Shown here one piece after another: positions 33,246 to 45,112 of a stretch of 64,000 nucleotides of DNA. The stretch covers positions 28,297 through 92,296 of the forward strand of contig JAMPGZ010000007.1 of assembly GCA_023663655.1 (NCBI GenBank). Reading direction: 5' to 3'. A program made the translations under genes and the position numbers. Each line of letters begins with the position of its first letter. Position 1 is the first letter of the stretch. Below the pieces are notes generated by a model that saw only the letters and a program-made list of their open reading frames with translations, was not told where the DNA came from and did no database searches. This DNA comes from Lachnospiraceae bacterium (GTDB taxonomy: Bacteria; Bacteroidota; Bacteroidia; Bacteroidales; Muribaculaceae).

Positions 33246-34540
33246 AGGGCGGTGTAGCGTCTGCCGATGAAGGCAAGGATGACACCTCGCGTGAAGAGAT
33301 AGCAGAGGAATGCGAGCCACAATCCGTCATTGCCCATACGAGGAAACGAAACACAGTACACCACAAAGAAAATGACTGTGGCGGCAAACATCGACAACAG
33401 CATATCGCGTGTAGCTGTGGCGCCGATGAATATGCCATCGTAAGAAAACGCGAGGAATCCAACCGCTGGAATCGTCACCACCCACCACATATAACCCGAG
33501 GCTGTCATTACCACATCACCGTCATCACTCAGCATGGCAAGCAGCCCGCTGCCTCCTGCGGCATAGAGCAACGTGAAAATCACCGCTATTCCGGCACCCC
33601 ACTTGCACAACGCAAATATGCGTGAACGCAACTCATCACGCCTTCCGGCTCCGATGTATTTCCCCACAAGGGCCTCCCCGGCAAAGGCAAATCCATCCAT
33701 GAAAAACGAAAAGATGGTGAAAAATTGCATCAAGAGTGCATTCACGGCAAGCATCACATCGCCCTGCAAGGCTCCGGCACGCGTGAACCACATCGTGACA
33801 GCGACAAGGCACACCGTGCGCAGGAATATATCTGTATTGACTCTGAAAAAGCGTTTCAACGCCTCCCATCTCATTATCTCCTTGACTCGGAGCCTCACCA
33901 CGCGATAGTGAATGAATGCGATACCAAGCCCAAGAGCCAATCCACACCACTGAGCCACAAGCGTTCCGGTAGCAAGACCGGAAATGCCAAGATGAAACAC
34001 ATAAACCAGCAGACAGCTTACGCCGATGTTGCACACGTTTATCACGACCGAAATCCACATGGTAGCCGCACTGTTCTGCATCCCTATCAGCCATCCGCAT
34101 AATGCGTAGTTGCACAACACCGCCGGCGCTCCCCATATAAGTATCCGGAAATAGAGAGCCGCCATGTCGCGTGTGTCGCCGGTCACATCCATAAAATCAA
34201 GCCCGAGCCCGCAGATGAGCGCCTGACACGCTATCATCACCAGTCCGGCAATAGCACCCACCGTCAACGCCTGATGCAGCACACGCGACTGCTGCACATC
34301 GTCGCCGGCGCCATAAGCCTGTGCCGTCATTCCGCTCGACCCCATTCTCAGGAACCCAAACAGCCAATAGAGCATATTAAATAAGGAGCCACCGATTGCG
34401 ATGGCTCCTATATAAGCGGCGCTTCCCATGTGCCCGGCGATAGCCACATCAACCAGTCCGAGAAGCGGAGTGGTGATGTTGGTGACAATCGACGGGATGG
34501 AGATTGCCAATATTTCCTTATTTATCCCACGGAACAGCAA
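33242..34540 (-). CDS. MATE family multidrug/metabolite efflux transporter (DinF-like)
   Basis: The protein has 432 residues and twelve membrane helices. It starts with NKEILAISIPSIVTNITTPLLGLVDVAIAGHMGSAAYIGAIAIGG and has the FGFLRMGSSGMTAQAYGAGD segment typical of the DinF branch. It exports drugs or metabolites in exchange for Na+ or H+ in the inner membrane. It is the last gene of a nitroreductase-OPT-MATE unit (3 nt after the OPT stop). The last codons lie inside a REP palindrome, suggesting the REP replaced or trimmed the original C-terminus. Confidence 0.9.
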   Translation of the reverse strand: MLFRGINKEILAISIPSIVTNITTPLLGLVDVAIAGHMGSAAYIGAIAIGGSLFNMLYWLFGFLRMGSSGMTAQAYGAGDDVQQSRVLHQALTVGAIAGLVMIACQALICGLGLDFMDVTGDTRDMAALYFRILIWGAPAVLCNYALCGWLIGMQNSAATMWISVVINVCNIGVSCLLVYVFHLGISGLATGTLVAQWCGLALGLGIAFIHYRVVRLRVKEIMRWEALKRFFRVNTDIFLRTVCLVAVTMWFTRAGALQGDVMLAVNALLMQFFTIFSFFMDGFAFAGEALVGKYIGAGRRDELRSRIFALCKWGAGIAVIFTLLYAAGGSGLLAMLSDDGDVVMTASGYMWWVVTIPAVGFLAFSYDGIFIGATATRDMLLSMFAATVIFFVVYCVSFPRMGNDGLWLAFLCYLFTRGVILAFIGRRYTAL

Positions 34541-34543
34541 CTA

Positions 34544-36532
34544 TCAATTCTTTTTAGCTTGCATTGAGCTGTAGATGAGATACACGATAAGCAAGGCATA
34601 CATTACGCAGCCGAGAATCTGGGTAGTCAACTCAGGAACAGGATTCTCATATTCAAATCCGGCAAAACGTGTCAACGCCGAGAACACCCCAAACAAAGCA
34701 CCTCCGGCAATAAGTCCTGACGCGATAAGAGTACCACGGTCGCGACGGGCATTGTTGACAGCCTCATCATTGGAACGGTTAGACACGAAATATGCGATAG
34801 CGCCACCCACAAGCATCGGGGTGTTGAGCTGCAACGGAATAAACATACCTAGGCAGAATGCCAACGCCGGCACACCGAGCCAGTTGAGGATCAGAGCAAG
34901 AATAGCACCCACCATATAAAGAATCCACGGTGTGTCGCCACCCATCATAAGAGGTTCGATGACCTTAGCCATGGCATTAGCCTGCGGAGCCACCAAGGCA
35001 TCAGGTCCGGAGAATCCGTAAACTTTGTTGAGCACGAGAATCACGCCACCAACGGTAGCGGCAGAAACAAGCGTCCCGAGGAATTTCCAGCTCTCCTGCT
35101 TTTTGGGTGTTGAGCCAAGCCAATAACCGATCTTCAAGTCAGTGACAAATCCTCCCGCCATAGACAGTGCGGTACACACCACACCACCGATTACCATTGC
35201 GGCAACAATACCCGAGGTTCCGCTCAGTCCGATTGCCACAAATATAGCCGATGCGATGATAAGCGTCATGAGGGTCATGCCCGACACCGGATTGGAGCCC
35301 ACAATAGCGATAGCGTTGGCGGCTACGGTAGTGAATAGGAACGCAATCACAGTCACCACAATCCACGCAACCAATGCCTGCCAGAATGTATGGATGACAC
35401 CCACCCAGAAGAAACACAACACGGCAATGAGGGCTACGGCAACCATGTAGACTATATGCTTCATGGAAATATCCGTCTGCCAACGCACCTCTTTCTCTCC
35501 GCTCGGTTTGCCTTTCAATTCACGTGCGGCAAGTCCCACAGCCTGGGCGATGATATGCCATGATTTCACGATGCCGATGACACCCGCCATAGCGATACCG
35601 CCGATACCGATAAGTCGCGCATAATCACTGAAGATGACTCCCGGATCAAGCGAAGCGATTTCAGCAGCACCATACGTCCCGATAAGTGGTATGATAATCC
35701 ACCACACGAAGATGGAACCGGCAAAAATGACAAACGCGTATTTCAAACCCACGATATAGCCAAGACCTAACAGAGCCGCGCCGGTGTTGACACTTAACAC
35801 GAGCTTGGTCTTTTCGGCAAGAGCCGCTCCCCACTGCGAAGCAAGCGAGGTGACATTTTCAGCCCACCAGCCAAAAGTGGCAAGCAGATAATCGTAGATA
35901 CCACCTATGAGCGAGGCGATAACAAGAGTTTTAGCCTGCGATCCGCTCTGAGCGCCTTTTCCTTCACCGCTCACAAGCACCTGAGTTGTAGCGGTAGCTT
36001 CAGGGAAAGGATATTTTCCGTGCATATCCTTCACGAAATATTTACGAAAGGGGATGAAGAACAGAATACCAAGGATTCCGCCGAATAGCGAGCTGAGGAA
36101 TATCTCCAGAAAGTTTACTGTAATTTCAGGATACTTGGCTTGCAGAATGTAAAGCGCCGGAAGTGTGAAAATAGCACCGGCGACAATTACGCCTGAGCAA
36201 GCTCCTATTGACTGAATGATGACATTCTGCCCGAGTGGGTTCTGTTTTTTCAATGCCCCCGACAATCCCACCGCAATAATAGCGATAGGGATAGCAGCTT
36301 CAAACACCTGCCCTACTCTCAATCCGAGATAAGCGGCAGCGGCACTGAATATAACCGCAAGAAGAAGCCCCATTCCCACTGAATAGGGTGTGATCTCCGC
36401 GTAGTCATGAGCAGGATGCATCACCGGATGATACTGCTCGTCGGCGGCAAGCTCCCTGAACGCATTTTCAGGCAATCCCGCCACGCCGTTGTCTTCCGTC
36501 TCAAGGTCGACATGATTGGTTTTCTCTGACAT
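34544..36532 (-). CDS. OPT family oligopeptide transporter
   Basis: The protein has 662 residues with about sixteen hydrophobic segments. It starts with a hydrophilic tail and then PYSVGMGLLLAVIFSAAAAYLGLRVGQVFEAAIPIAI. Family blocks include GQNVIIQSIGACSG, GKYPFPEATATTQVL and LGMFIPLQLNTPMLVGGAI. The OPT family imports oligopeptides or metal-chelate complexes with protons across the inner membrane. It sits 24 nt downstream of a nitroreductase gene and 3 nt upstream of the MATE gene. Confidence 0.93.
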   Translation of the reverse strand: MSEKTNHVDLETEDNGVAGLPENAFRELAADEQYHPVMHPAHDYAEITPYSVGMGLLLAVIFSAAAAYLGLRVGQVFEAAIPIAIIAVGLSGALKKQNPLGQNVIIQSIGACSGVIVAGAIFTLPALYILQAKYPEITVNFLEIFLSSLFGGILGILFFIPFRKYFVKDMHGKYPFPEATATTQVLVSGEGKGAQSGSQAKTLVIASLIGGIYDYLLATFGWWAENVTSLASQWGAALAEKTKLVLSVNTGAALLGLGYIVGLKYAFVIFAGSIFVWWIIIPLIGTYGAAEIASLDPGVIFSDYARLIGIGGIAMAGVIGIVKSWHIIAQAVGLAARELKGKPSGEKEVRWQTDISMKHIVYMVAVALIAVLCFFWVGVIHTFWQALVAWIVVTVIAFLFTTVAANAIAIVGSNPVSGMTLMTLIIASAIFVAIGLSGTSGIVAAMVIGGVVCTALSMAGGFVTDLKIGYWLGSTPKKQESWKFLGTLVSAATVGGVILVLNKVYGFSGPDALVAPQANAMAKVIEPLMMGGDTPWILYMVGAILALILNWLGVPALAFCLGMFIPLQLNTPMLVGGAIAYFVSNRSNDEAVNNARRDRGTLIASGLIAGGALFGVFSALTRFAGFEYENPVPELTTQILGCVMYALLIVYLIYSSMQAKKN

Positions 36533-36556
36533 AAGCTATGTGATGATTGGTTAATA

Positions 36557-37306
36557 TTATTTTTGCATAAATGTTTCATCAAGGAACTTGTCAAGGCTCT
36601 CGGAGAACAGCTCGTTGGTGGCTTTCGGATAACGCACGTCGGCATACACCTGCGCGAGAGTTTCCTTTCCATTCTCCGCGATAAACGCCGCACTCTCCTC
36701 AAGAGCCTCTTTCTCGGCATAAACAGCCTTGATACGGGCATAATCGTAATCTCGATATTTCCCCTCATGGACAATAGCCCCTATAGGCAGGCGGTCGGAG
36801 TGCTTGCTCTCCCCTTTAGGATAACCAACGGCAAGTGAAATCAACGGCACCACGCCGTCAGGGCACTCCAGTATCTCTGCTATTTTAGGCGCATTATAAG
36901 CCGTTGTGCCCAGATAGCAACATCCAAGACCGTGAAGCTCGGCAATAGTGTTGAACTGCTGAGCAAACAGCGATGTGTCGATAGCTGCCGCAAGAAGCAT
37001 CTGGGTGTTGCCGAAGCCCTCCTTGGCGTTGCTCGCCTCACACCAACGGCGGAAACGATTGATGTCAATACAGAATGTGAGCAACACGCTGCACCCTGTA
37101 GAGCATGGCTGATTGAAATGCTGCGGAGCAAGTGCAGCTTTCTCCTCGGGAGTACGACTCACTATGACTGAGTACAATTGCATGTTTCCGGTATTGGGAG
37201 CATGGGCTGCTTCATCAAGCATCTGCATCAGCAATTCCGGTTCAACTTCCTGATCAGTATAACTGCGCACCGTGCAACGGTTGGCAAAATATTTATCTAT
37301 TTCCAT
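36557..37306 (-). CDS. nitroreductase family protein (NfsA-like, FMN)
   Basis: The protein has 249 residues. It begins with MEIDKYFANRCTVRSYTDQEVEPELLMQMLDEAAHAPNTGNMQLYSVIV, the FMN-binding N-terminus of nitroreductases; later blocks are LLAAAIDTSLFAQQFNTIAELHGLGCCYLG and VVPLISLAVGYPKGE. It likely reduces nitro, quinone or flavin substrates with NAD(P)H in the cytoplasm. It is the first gene of the OPT-MATE unit and diverges from ogt over 79 nt. The natural substrate is unknown. Confidence 0.9.
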   Translation of the reverse strand: MEIDKYFANRCTVRSYTDQEVEPELLMQMLDEAAHAPNTGNMQLYSVIVSRTPEEKAALAPQHFNQPCSTGCSVLLTFCIDINRFRRWCEASNAKEGFGNTQMLLAAAIDTSLFAQQFNTIAELHGLGCCYLGTTAYNAPKIAEILECPDGVVPLISLAVGYPKGESKHSDRLPIGAIVHEGKYRDYDYARIKAVYAEKEALEESAAFIAENGKETLAQVYADVRYPKATNELFSESLDKFLDETFMQK

Positions 37307-37385
37307 AATTTTGACAATTTATCTACAAAAATACATAAATTTGTTATACAAATTCATAATTATCTCCCGGAATATTTAAAAAGGC

Positions 37386-37910
37386 ATGGCTAAATCATCA
37401 ATAACATACCAATTTTACGAATCACATTGTGGAAATCTGACAATAGGAAGCATCGAGGGAATGCTATGCCTGTGTGACTGGACCGACAGCAAGCGCCATT
37501 CACGCAATATATCACGGCTGAAACGCTTACTTAATGCCGACTTCCGTCAAGAAAAGACATCAATAACCGACACCGCCATCAGGCAGATCGAGGAATACTT
37601 TTCCGGAACACGCCGCCTATTTGAAATTCCACTTCTATTAGCCGGAACAGAGCTACAAAAAAGAGTGTGGATTGAACTGCAAAACATACCGTATGCCGCA
37701 ACAAGCACCTATGCCAATATTGCATTAAGTTGCGGAAAGGCTAACGCCGTGAGAGCTATAGCCAATGCAATCGGTGCCAATCCGCTGTCCATCATCATAC
37801 CATGCCACAGGGTGATCGGCTCCTCCGGCACACTCACAGGATATGCCGGAGGAATCCCGGCTAAACGGCATCTGATAGACCTCGAGCGTAAAATCGTCTC
37901 CTTGCAATAA
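37386..37910 (+). CDS. ogt: methylated-DNA-protein cysteine methyltransferase (O6-alkylguanine repair)
   Basis: The protein has 174 residues. The C-terminal DNA-binding and methyl-acceptor domain is complete: QNIPYAATSTYANIA (helix-turn-helix), NAVRAIANAIGANPLSIIIPCHRVIGSSGTLTGYAGG, with the acceptor Cys in IIPCHRV. It removes alkyl groups from O6-guanine in one suicide reaction. No Ada-type N-terminal Zn domain is present; the N-terminal part is the usual short beta domain. It is a single gene with a terminator. Confidence 0.93.
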   Translation: MAKSSITYQFYESHCGNLTIGSIEGMLCLCDWTDSKRHSRNISRLKRLLNADFRQEKTSITDTAIRQIEEYFSGTRRLFEIPLLLAGTELQKRVWIELQNIPYAATSTYANIALSCGKANAVRAIANAIGANPLSIIIPCHRVIGSSGTLTGYAGGIPAKRHLIDLERKIVSLQ

Positions 37911-37937
37911 CCGATGTGAGAATTTATAAAATATAAA

Positions 37938-37962
37938 AAGGAGCTTAATCACTAAGCTCCTT
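37938..37962 (+). terminator. terminator of ogt
   Basis: AAGGAGCTTA and TAAGCTCCTT form a 10-bp perfect stem with an ATCAC loop, 28 nt past the stop, followed by CTTATGGG (weak T run). Confidence 0.65.
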
Positions 37963-38057
37963 CTTATGGGTTTCCAATAGGTACAATTTCTAAGGTAAAA
38001 AAGATTGTTTTAGGTTTGTGCTACAAAGGTCAGCCTTTTTTATGACTTATCCAAAGG

Positions 38058-38085
38058 AAAAACTATGTTTAGCAACATAGTTTTT
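38058..38085 (-). terminator. hairpin between ogt and lpxH, possible terminator of lpxH
   Basis: AAAAACTATG and CATAGTTTTT form a 10-bp stem with an 8-nt loop. On the minus strand it ends in TTTTTCCTTT. It lies 120 nt beyond the lpxH stop, so it serves a long 3' tail. Confidence 0.6.
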
Positions 38086-38204
38086 GAAATCACTCAAACA
38101 CGCCATCCTTTTAACTTTCTAATCTTCAATATCTTATATTTTATGCTTAAAATTTAACAATTGTAAAAACTTATTAAAATATAAGCTATTATGCTTTATT
38201 CACA

Positions 38205-38957
38205 TCAAATATACCTACAAATCTCCATTTTTTGACCATCAAAGCAAGCATAGGTGAATTGACGTATCCAGTCACCGAGAATAAGCACTTCCCCTTGTGT
38301 CTTTATCCGATGACGGAGCAATACATGACGATGACCAAACATAAAATAATCTATCTCCGGGTGAGTCATGGAATATTGTTCCGCCCACTGAACAAGAGGA
38401 TCCCTGGCGGGATCAAGATTCTCGATCGGGACATAATTGGCAAAGTCCCGGCTTGACGATGACCATCCGTGGGCGAAAGGTATAGTCCACCGTGGATGAA
38501 TCGCGGCATAGAGTTTCTGGCAGAATTTATTGCGGAAAATGGCTCGCATCAATCGGAACGATGGTTTCAGTTTTCCTATACCGTCGCCATGCGACAGGAA
38601 GAAGCGTTTCCCAAGAATATCCTTTTCAAGATAACCGTCAATCACTGTCACTCCTATCTCATCGCGCAAGTAATCAAACAGCCATATATCATGATTACCG
38701 ATGAACCAATAAATCTTTATGCCGGAATCGGCAAGCGAAGCGAGAGCGCCAAAAAAGCGGATGTAGCCACGTGGAACCACTGTGCGATATTCATACCAAT
38801 AGTCGAGCACATCGCCAAGCATATAGATCTCGCTTGCCTCATCTTTTATTGACATAAGCCAATTCACGAGACGCATCTCATGCTCCCGCTGATCAGCTAT
38901 ATATGTCGCCCCAAGATGAGCGTCGGAGAAAAAATACACTTTTTTACCCGCCATCAC
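38205..38957 (-). CDS. lpxH: UDP-2,3-diacylglucosamine hydrolase (lipid A synthesis)
   Basis: The protein has 250 residues, a calcineurin-like metallophosphatase. Metal-binding blocks are FSDAHLGA (D12, H14), MLGDVLDYW, FIGNHDIW (87-90), LSHGDGIG (122-126) and FGHRHVLL. It releases UMP from UDP-2,3-diacylglucosamine to make lipid X at the inner membrane surface. The start Met pair differs by one codon. Third gene of a ligA-DUF59-lpxH unit, 3 nt after the DUF59 stop; the gene set pairs lipid A with DNA ligation and Fe-S maturation without obvious logic. Confidence 0.9.
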   Translation of the reverse strand: MMAGKKVYFFSDAHLGATYIADQREHEMRLVNWLMSIKDEASEIYMLGDVLDYWYEYRTVVPRGYIRFFGALASLADSGIKIYWFIGNHDIWLFDYLRDEIGVTVIDGYLEKDILGKRFFLSHGDGIGKLKPSFRLMRAIFRNKFCQKLYAAIHPRWTIPFAHGWSSSSRDFANYVPIENLDPARDPLVQWAEQYSMTHPEIDYFMFGHRHVLLRHRIKTQGEVLILGDWIRQFTYACFDGQKMEICRYI

Positions 38958-38960
38958 ACA

Positions 38961-39284
38961 TCAATCAAGAAATCCAAGATCAAGTTTAGCCTCCTCGCTC
39001 ATCATGTCCTTATTCCATTCCGGTTCAAAGACAATGTTGATATTAACCGATTTCACACCGTCAATGCTCTCAAGCTTGATACGGGCATCTTCTACAATGA
39101 AATCAGCGGCGGGACAACTCGGAGCCGTCAACGTCATGTCGACATTCAACACTCCGTCATCGGCAAGATCAATCTTGTAAATAAGTCCCAGATTATATAT
39201 GTCGACCGGTATCTCGGGATCATATACAGTTTTGAGCATCGTTATCACGCGCTCCTCTATGGCAAGTTTCTCTTCAGGTGTCAT
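38961..39284 (-). CDS. DUF59/MIP18 iron-sulfur assembly protein (SufT/PaaD-like)
   Basis: The protein has 107 residues. It carries the family core VYDPEIPVDIYNLGLIYKIDL and MTLTAPSCPAADFIVEDA, with the reactive Cys in PSCPAAD. A C-terminal FEPEWNKDMMSEEAKLDLGF is the usual end of the SUF-associated branch. Such proteins help deliver or mature Fe-S clusters. The gene is 12 nt after ligA and 3 nt before lpxH. No other suf genes are here. Confidence 0.9.
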   Translation of the reverse strand: MTPEEKLAIEERVITMLKTVYDPEIPVDIYNLGLIYKIDLADDGVLNVDMTLTAPSCPAADFIVEDARIKLESIDGVKSVNINIVFEPEWNKDMMSEEAKLDLGFLD

Positions 39285-39296
39285 TATATTATCGTT

Positions 39297-41447
<2,151 letters not shown>

Positions 41448-41547
41448 TCAGCAGAAAATGCCACAATCGAGCTTCGGAGATGCGATATATACATTAAACA
41501 TAGGTTCTACAACGCACTACCCTTAAATTTTTACGACCATTTTTCGT

Positions 41548-41578
41548 TTTGAAATTCAGAATTTTATTCATATATTTG
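41548..41578 (+). promoter_or_regulatory. higBA promoter
   Basis: TTTG (41548-41551), 19 nt, TATATTTG (41571-41578). The predicted start is near 41585, leaving about 19 nt of leader. The -7 region is the likely site for HigA autorepression. Confidence 0.75.
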
Positions 41579-41603
41579 CAACAATCATTAAATCCTACGA
41601 AAA

Positions 41604-41897
41604 ATGAGAATATTTACCGAAAAACCGCTGAAAGAATTCGGGCTCAACCATCCCGAAGCTCTTTCTGCCATTAAAGACTGGATAAAAAAGGTAAAACAGG
41701 CAGAATGGCACACTTTTGCCGACATAAAAAAGACTTTCAATAGTGTAGATTGCGTTGGCAATCAGCATTATGTTTTCAACCTAAAAGGAAACGAGTATAG
41801 GTTGGTAGTTGTTATTCAATTTAGACCACAGTTTGTGTACATCCGATTTGTCGGAACACACGCAGAATATGATAGAATAAATTGCTCCACCATATAA
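41604..41897 (+). CDS. higB: HigB-family mRNA interferase toxin
   Basis: The protein has 97 residues. It resembles the HigB_toxin family (PF09907 type): MRIFTEKPLKEFGLNHPEA, AIKDWIKKVKQAEWHTFADIKKTFNSVDCVGNQHYVFNLKGNEYRLVVVIQF, and VYIRFVGTHAEYDRI. The conserved Arg and the VGTHAEYDRI end fit the family. It should cleave ribosome-bound mRNA. The toxin precedes the antitoxin, as usual in higBA, with 11 nt between. Confidence 0.92.
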   Translation: MRIFTEKPLKEFGLNHPEALSAIKDWIKKVKQAEWHTFADIKKTFNSVDCVGNQHYVFNLKGNEYRLVVVIQFRPQFVYIRFVGTHAEYDRINCSTI

Positions 41898-41908
41898 TTT
41901 AATTTGAT

Positions 41909-42274
41909 ATGACTAAAATCGAAAATGAAGCTCAATATAATTGGGCGGTGGCACGAGTAGAGGAATTGCTCCCTCTTGTAAATGATGAGACTCCGGAGAC
42001 TGACAATAACTACATTGAACTTGTCCTTCTTTCAAACCTTGTCGCTGATTATTCCGATGAACATTATGCCGTAGGCGACCCATCATTAGTTGATGTCATC
42101 AAGCTACGCATGTATGAGATGGGATTGACACAGGCGGCAACAGCTAAACTGATCGGAGTTAGCCCCTCACGCATCTGCGACTATCTATCCGGCAAATGTG
42201 AGCCAACCATGAAAGTGGCACGAGAGATAAGCCGCAAGCTCAACATCGACCCGGCTATAGTACTCGGAGTATAA
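41909..42274 (+). CDS. higA: HigA-type antitoxin with XRE helix-turn-helix
   Basis: The protein has 121 residues. The N-terminal half (YNWAVARVEELLPLV, DNNYIELVLLSNLVADYSDEHY) resembles the acidic toxin-binding part of this HigA group. The C-terminal half is an XRE HTH: IKLRMYEMGLTQAATAKLIGVSPSRICDYLSGKCEPTMKVAREISRKL. It should bind and neutralise HigB and repress the higBA promoter. The pair is followed by a strong terminator shared with groL. Confidence 0.92.
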   Translation: MTKIENEAQYNWAVARVEELLPLVNDETPETDNNYIELVLLSNLVADYSDEHYAVGDPSLVDVIKLRMYEMGLTQAATAKLIGVSPSRICDYLSGKCEPTMKVAREISRKLNIDPAIVLGV

Positions 42275-42289
42275 GAGCATCCATACATA

Positions 42290-42326
42290 AAAAGGAATCA
42301 CCTCCATTCTCGGGGTGATTCCTTTT
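42290..42326. terminator. bidirectional terminator between higA and groL
   Basis: AAAAGGAATCACC and GGTGATTCCTTTT form a 13-bp perfect stem with an 11-nt loop, followed by a T run on the plus strand; the minus strand also ends in TTTT then ATGTATGG. It lies 16 nt past the higA stop. Confidence 0.88.
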
Positions 42327-42350
42327 TTTATATCTGATTGGGATTGATTA

Positions 42351-44003
<1,653 letters not shown>

Positions 44004-44015
44004 TTATTGTTTTTA

Positions 44016-44291
44016 TTAATCGTTGATAATTGCCAAAATGTCAGACTGACGCATGATCATCAATTTCTCTCCGTCAAGTTCGATCTCAGTTCCGGCATAC
44101 TTGCCAAACATCACTACATCATCAACTTTCACAACCATTTCTTCATCCTTAGTGCCATTGCCAACGGCAATCACAGTGCCACGGAGCGGTTTCTCCTTTG
44201 CGGTATCGGGAATGATAATGCCTGAAAGCGTTTTTTCCTCAGCGGGTGTGGGTTTAATCAACACTCGGTCTGCTAATGGTTTGATATTCAT
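44016..44291 (-). CDS. groS: co-chaperonin GroES (10 kDa)
   Basis: The protein has 91 residues: [46 protein letters not shown]. The mobile loop ([11 protein letters not shown]) that contacts GroEL is present. First gene of the groSL unit; its upstream 200 nt contain two palindromes that may be regulatory. Confidence 0.97.
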   Translation of the reverse strand: MNIKPLADRVLIKPTPAEEKTLSGIIIPDTAKEKPLRGTVIAVGNGTKDEEMVVKVDDVVMFGKYAGTEIELDGEKLMIMRQSDILAIIND

Positions 44292-44378
44292 AGCGGTTGT
44301 AAATTTAATTTGTTGAGTTTATATTTTGGTTAATTTTATTCGTCATCTTACACACAGCACATATTGCGCCAATCCGTT

Positions 44379-44407
44379 ATCATGACATGATGATTGACAA
44401 ATTGTCA
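44379..44407 (-). promoter_or_regulatory. two adjacent palindromes upstream of groS, possible operator
   Basis: ATCATG-A-CATGAT (44379-44391) and TGACAA-A-TTGTCA (44395-44407) lie next to each other about 90-115 nt upstream of groS. Each has 6-nt arms around one base. They are not the CIRCE sequence. A role in heat-shock control is guesswork; they could also mark the 3' side of the terminator region. Confidence 0.3.
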
Positions 44408-44437
44408 CCTTCCCACTGTGTCCCAACTATAACAAAA

Positions 44438-44466
44438 GACGGTCGCCAACTGTTTTGGCGACCGTC
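44438..44466 (-). terminator. terminator of the small outer-membrane protein gene
   Basis: GACGGTCGCCA and TGGCGACCGTC form an 11-bp perfect stem with a 7-nt loop, followed on the minus strand by TTTTGTTATAG. It lies 29 nt past the gene. Its GGTCGCCA/TGGCGACC core equals that of REP palindrome 2 at 33.1-33.2 kb. Confidence 0.85.
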
Positions 44467-44495
44467 AATATTTAAACTTAATTCAGTTTCTTTAA

Positions 44496-45035
44496 TTAGA
44501 AGTTGTAGTAGAAACCGATTTTCAAGTCGTTGCCTGAGAAGTTAAGACCCCATTCGTCGGGATGACCACCTTCTTTAGCTGCGTCATTAGCACCCTTGTA
44601 ACCAAGGAAACCGAAATGAGCCACGAAGCTGCAGTGTTCGCTTACTGCAAGTGAAACGCCCGGCTGGAAACCGATGTTCCAAGTAGTAGCTGTGTCGCTG
44701 CTTTCGCCACCAAATTTAGTCTTACCGAAACCAAGACCGAAACCACCGTCTACGAAAAGACCTACGATGCCGCTCTTGAAATAAGTCAAACGTGCATACG
44801 GTTCAATCTTGAAAAGGTTAGTGGTAACGCCGGTTTCATGAGTATGATCCCAACCGATAACAGTACCGAAAGCCCACTGATCGCTGTAATTATAACCGAT
44901 TTCAGGAAGGATAGCAGCGCTGGTTACATGATCTGTACCGTCACGCCATGCCTTGAGAGAACCTCCTACATAAAGCTGAGCTGAAGCTGAAATAGCCATA
45001 ACAGCAAAAAGTGCAAGTGCAAAAATCTTTTTCAT
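44496..45035 (-). CDS. small outer-membrane beta-barrel protein
   Basis: The protein has 179 residues and a signal peptide (MKKIFALALFAVMAISASAQ). The mature part is an eight-strand-type barrel (OMP_b-brl): LYVGGSLKAWRD, ILPEIGYNYSDQWAFGTVIGW, FKIEPYARLTYFK, VGLFVDGGFGLGFG, and a terminal LKIGFYYNF with final Phe. It is probably a monomeric outer-membrane protein of unknown role. It has its own consensus promoter and strong terminator, suggesting high expression. Confidence 0.82.
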   Translation of the reverse strand: MKKIFALALFAVMAISASAQLYVGGSLKAWRDGTDHVTSAAILPEIGYNYSDQWAFGTVIGWDHTHETGVTTNLFKIEPYARLTYFKSGIVGLFVDGGFGLGFGKTKFGGESSDTATTWNIGFQPGVSLAVSEHCSFVAHFGFLGYKGANDAAKEGGHPDEWGLNFSGNDLKIGFYYNF

Positions 45036-45066
45036 AATAAATTTAATTTGTTAGATTAATACGCCG

Positions 45067-45097
45067 CAAATTTAGTTAAATTTTCGTTAATAGCAAA
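45067..45097 (-). promoter_or_regulatory. promoter of the small outer-membrane protein gene
   Basis: The minus strand reads TTTG (45094-45097), 19 nt, TAAATTTG (45067-45074), a near-perfect Bacteroidetes promoter 32 nt upstream of the start codon. Confidence 0.75.
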
Positions 45098-45112
45098 TTT
45101 TTATTAAAAAAA

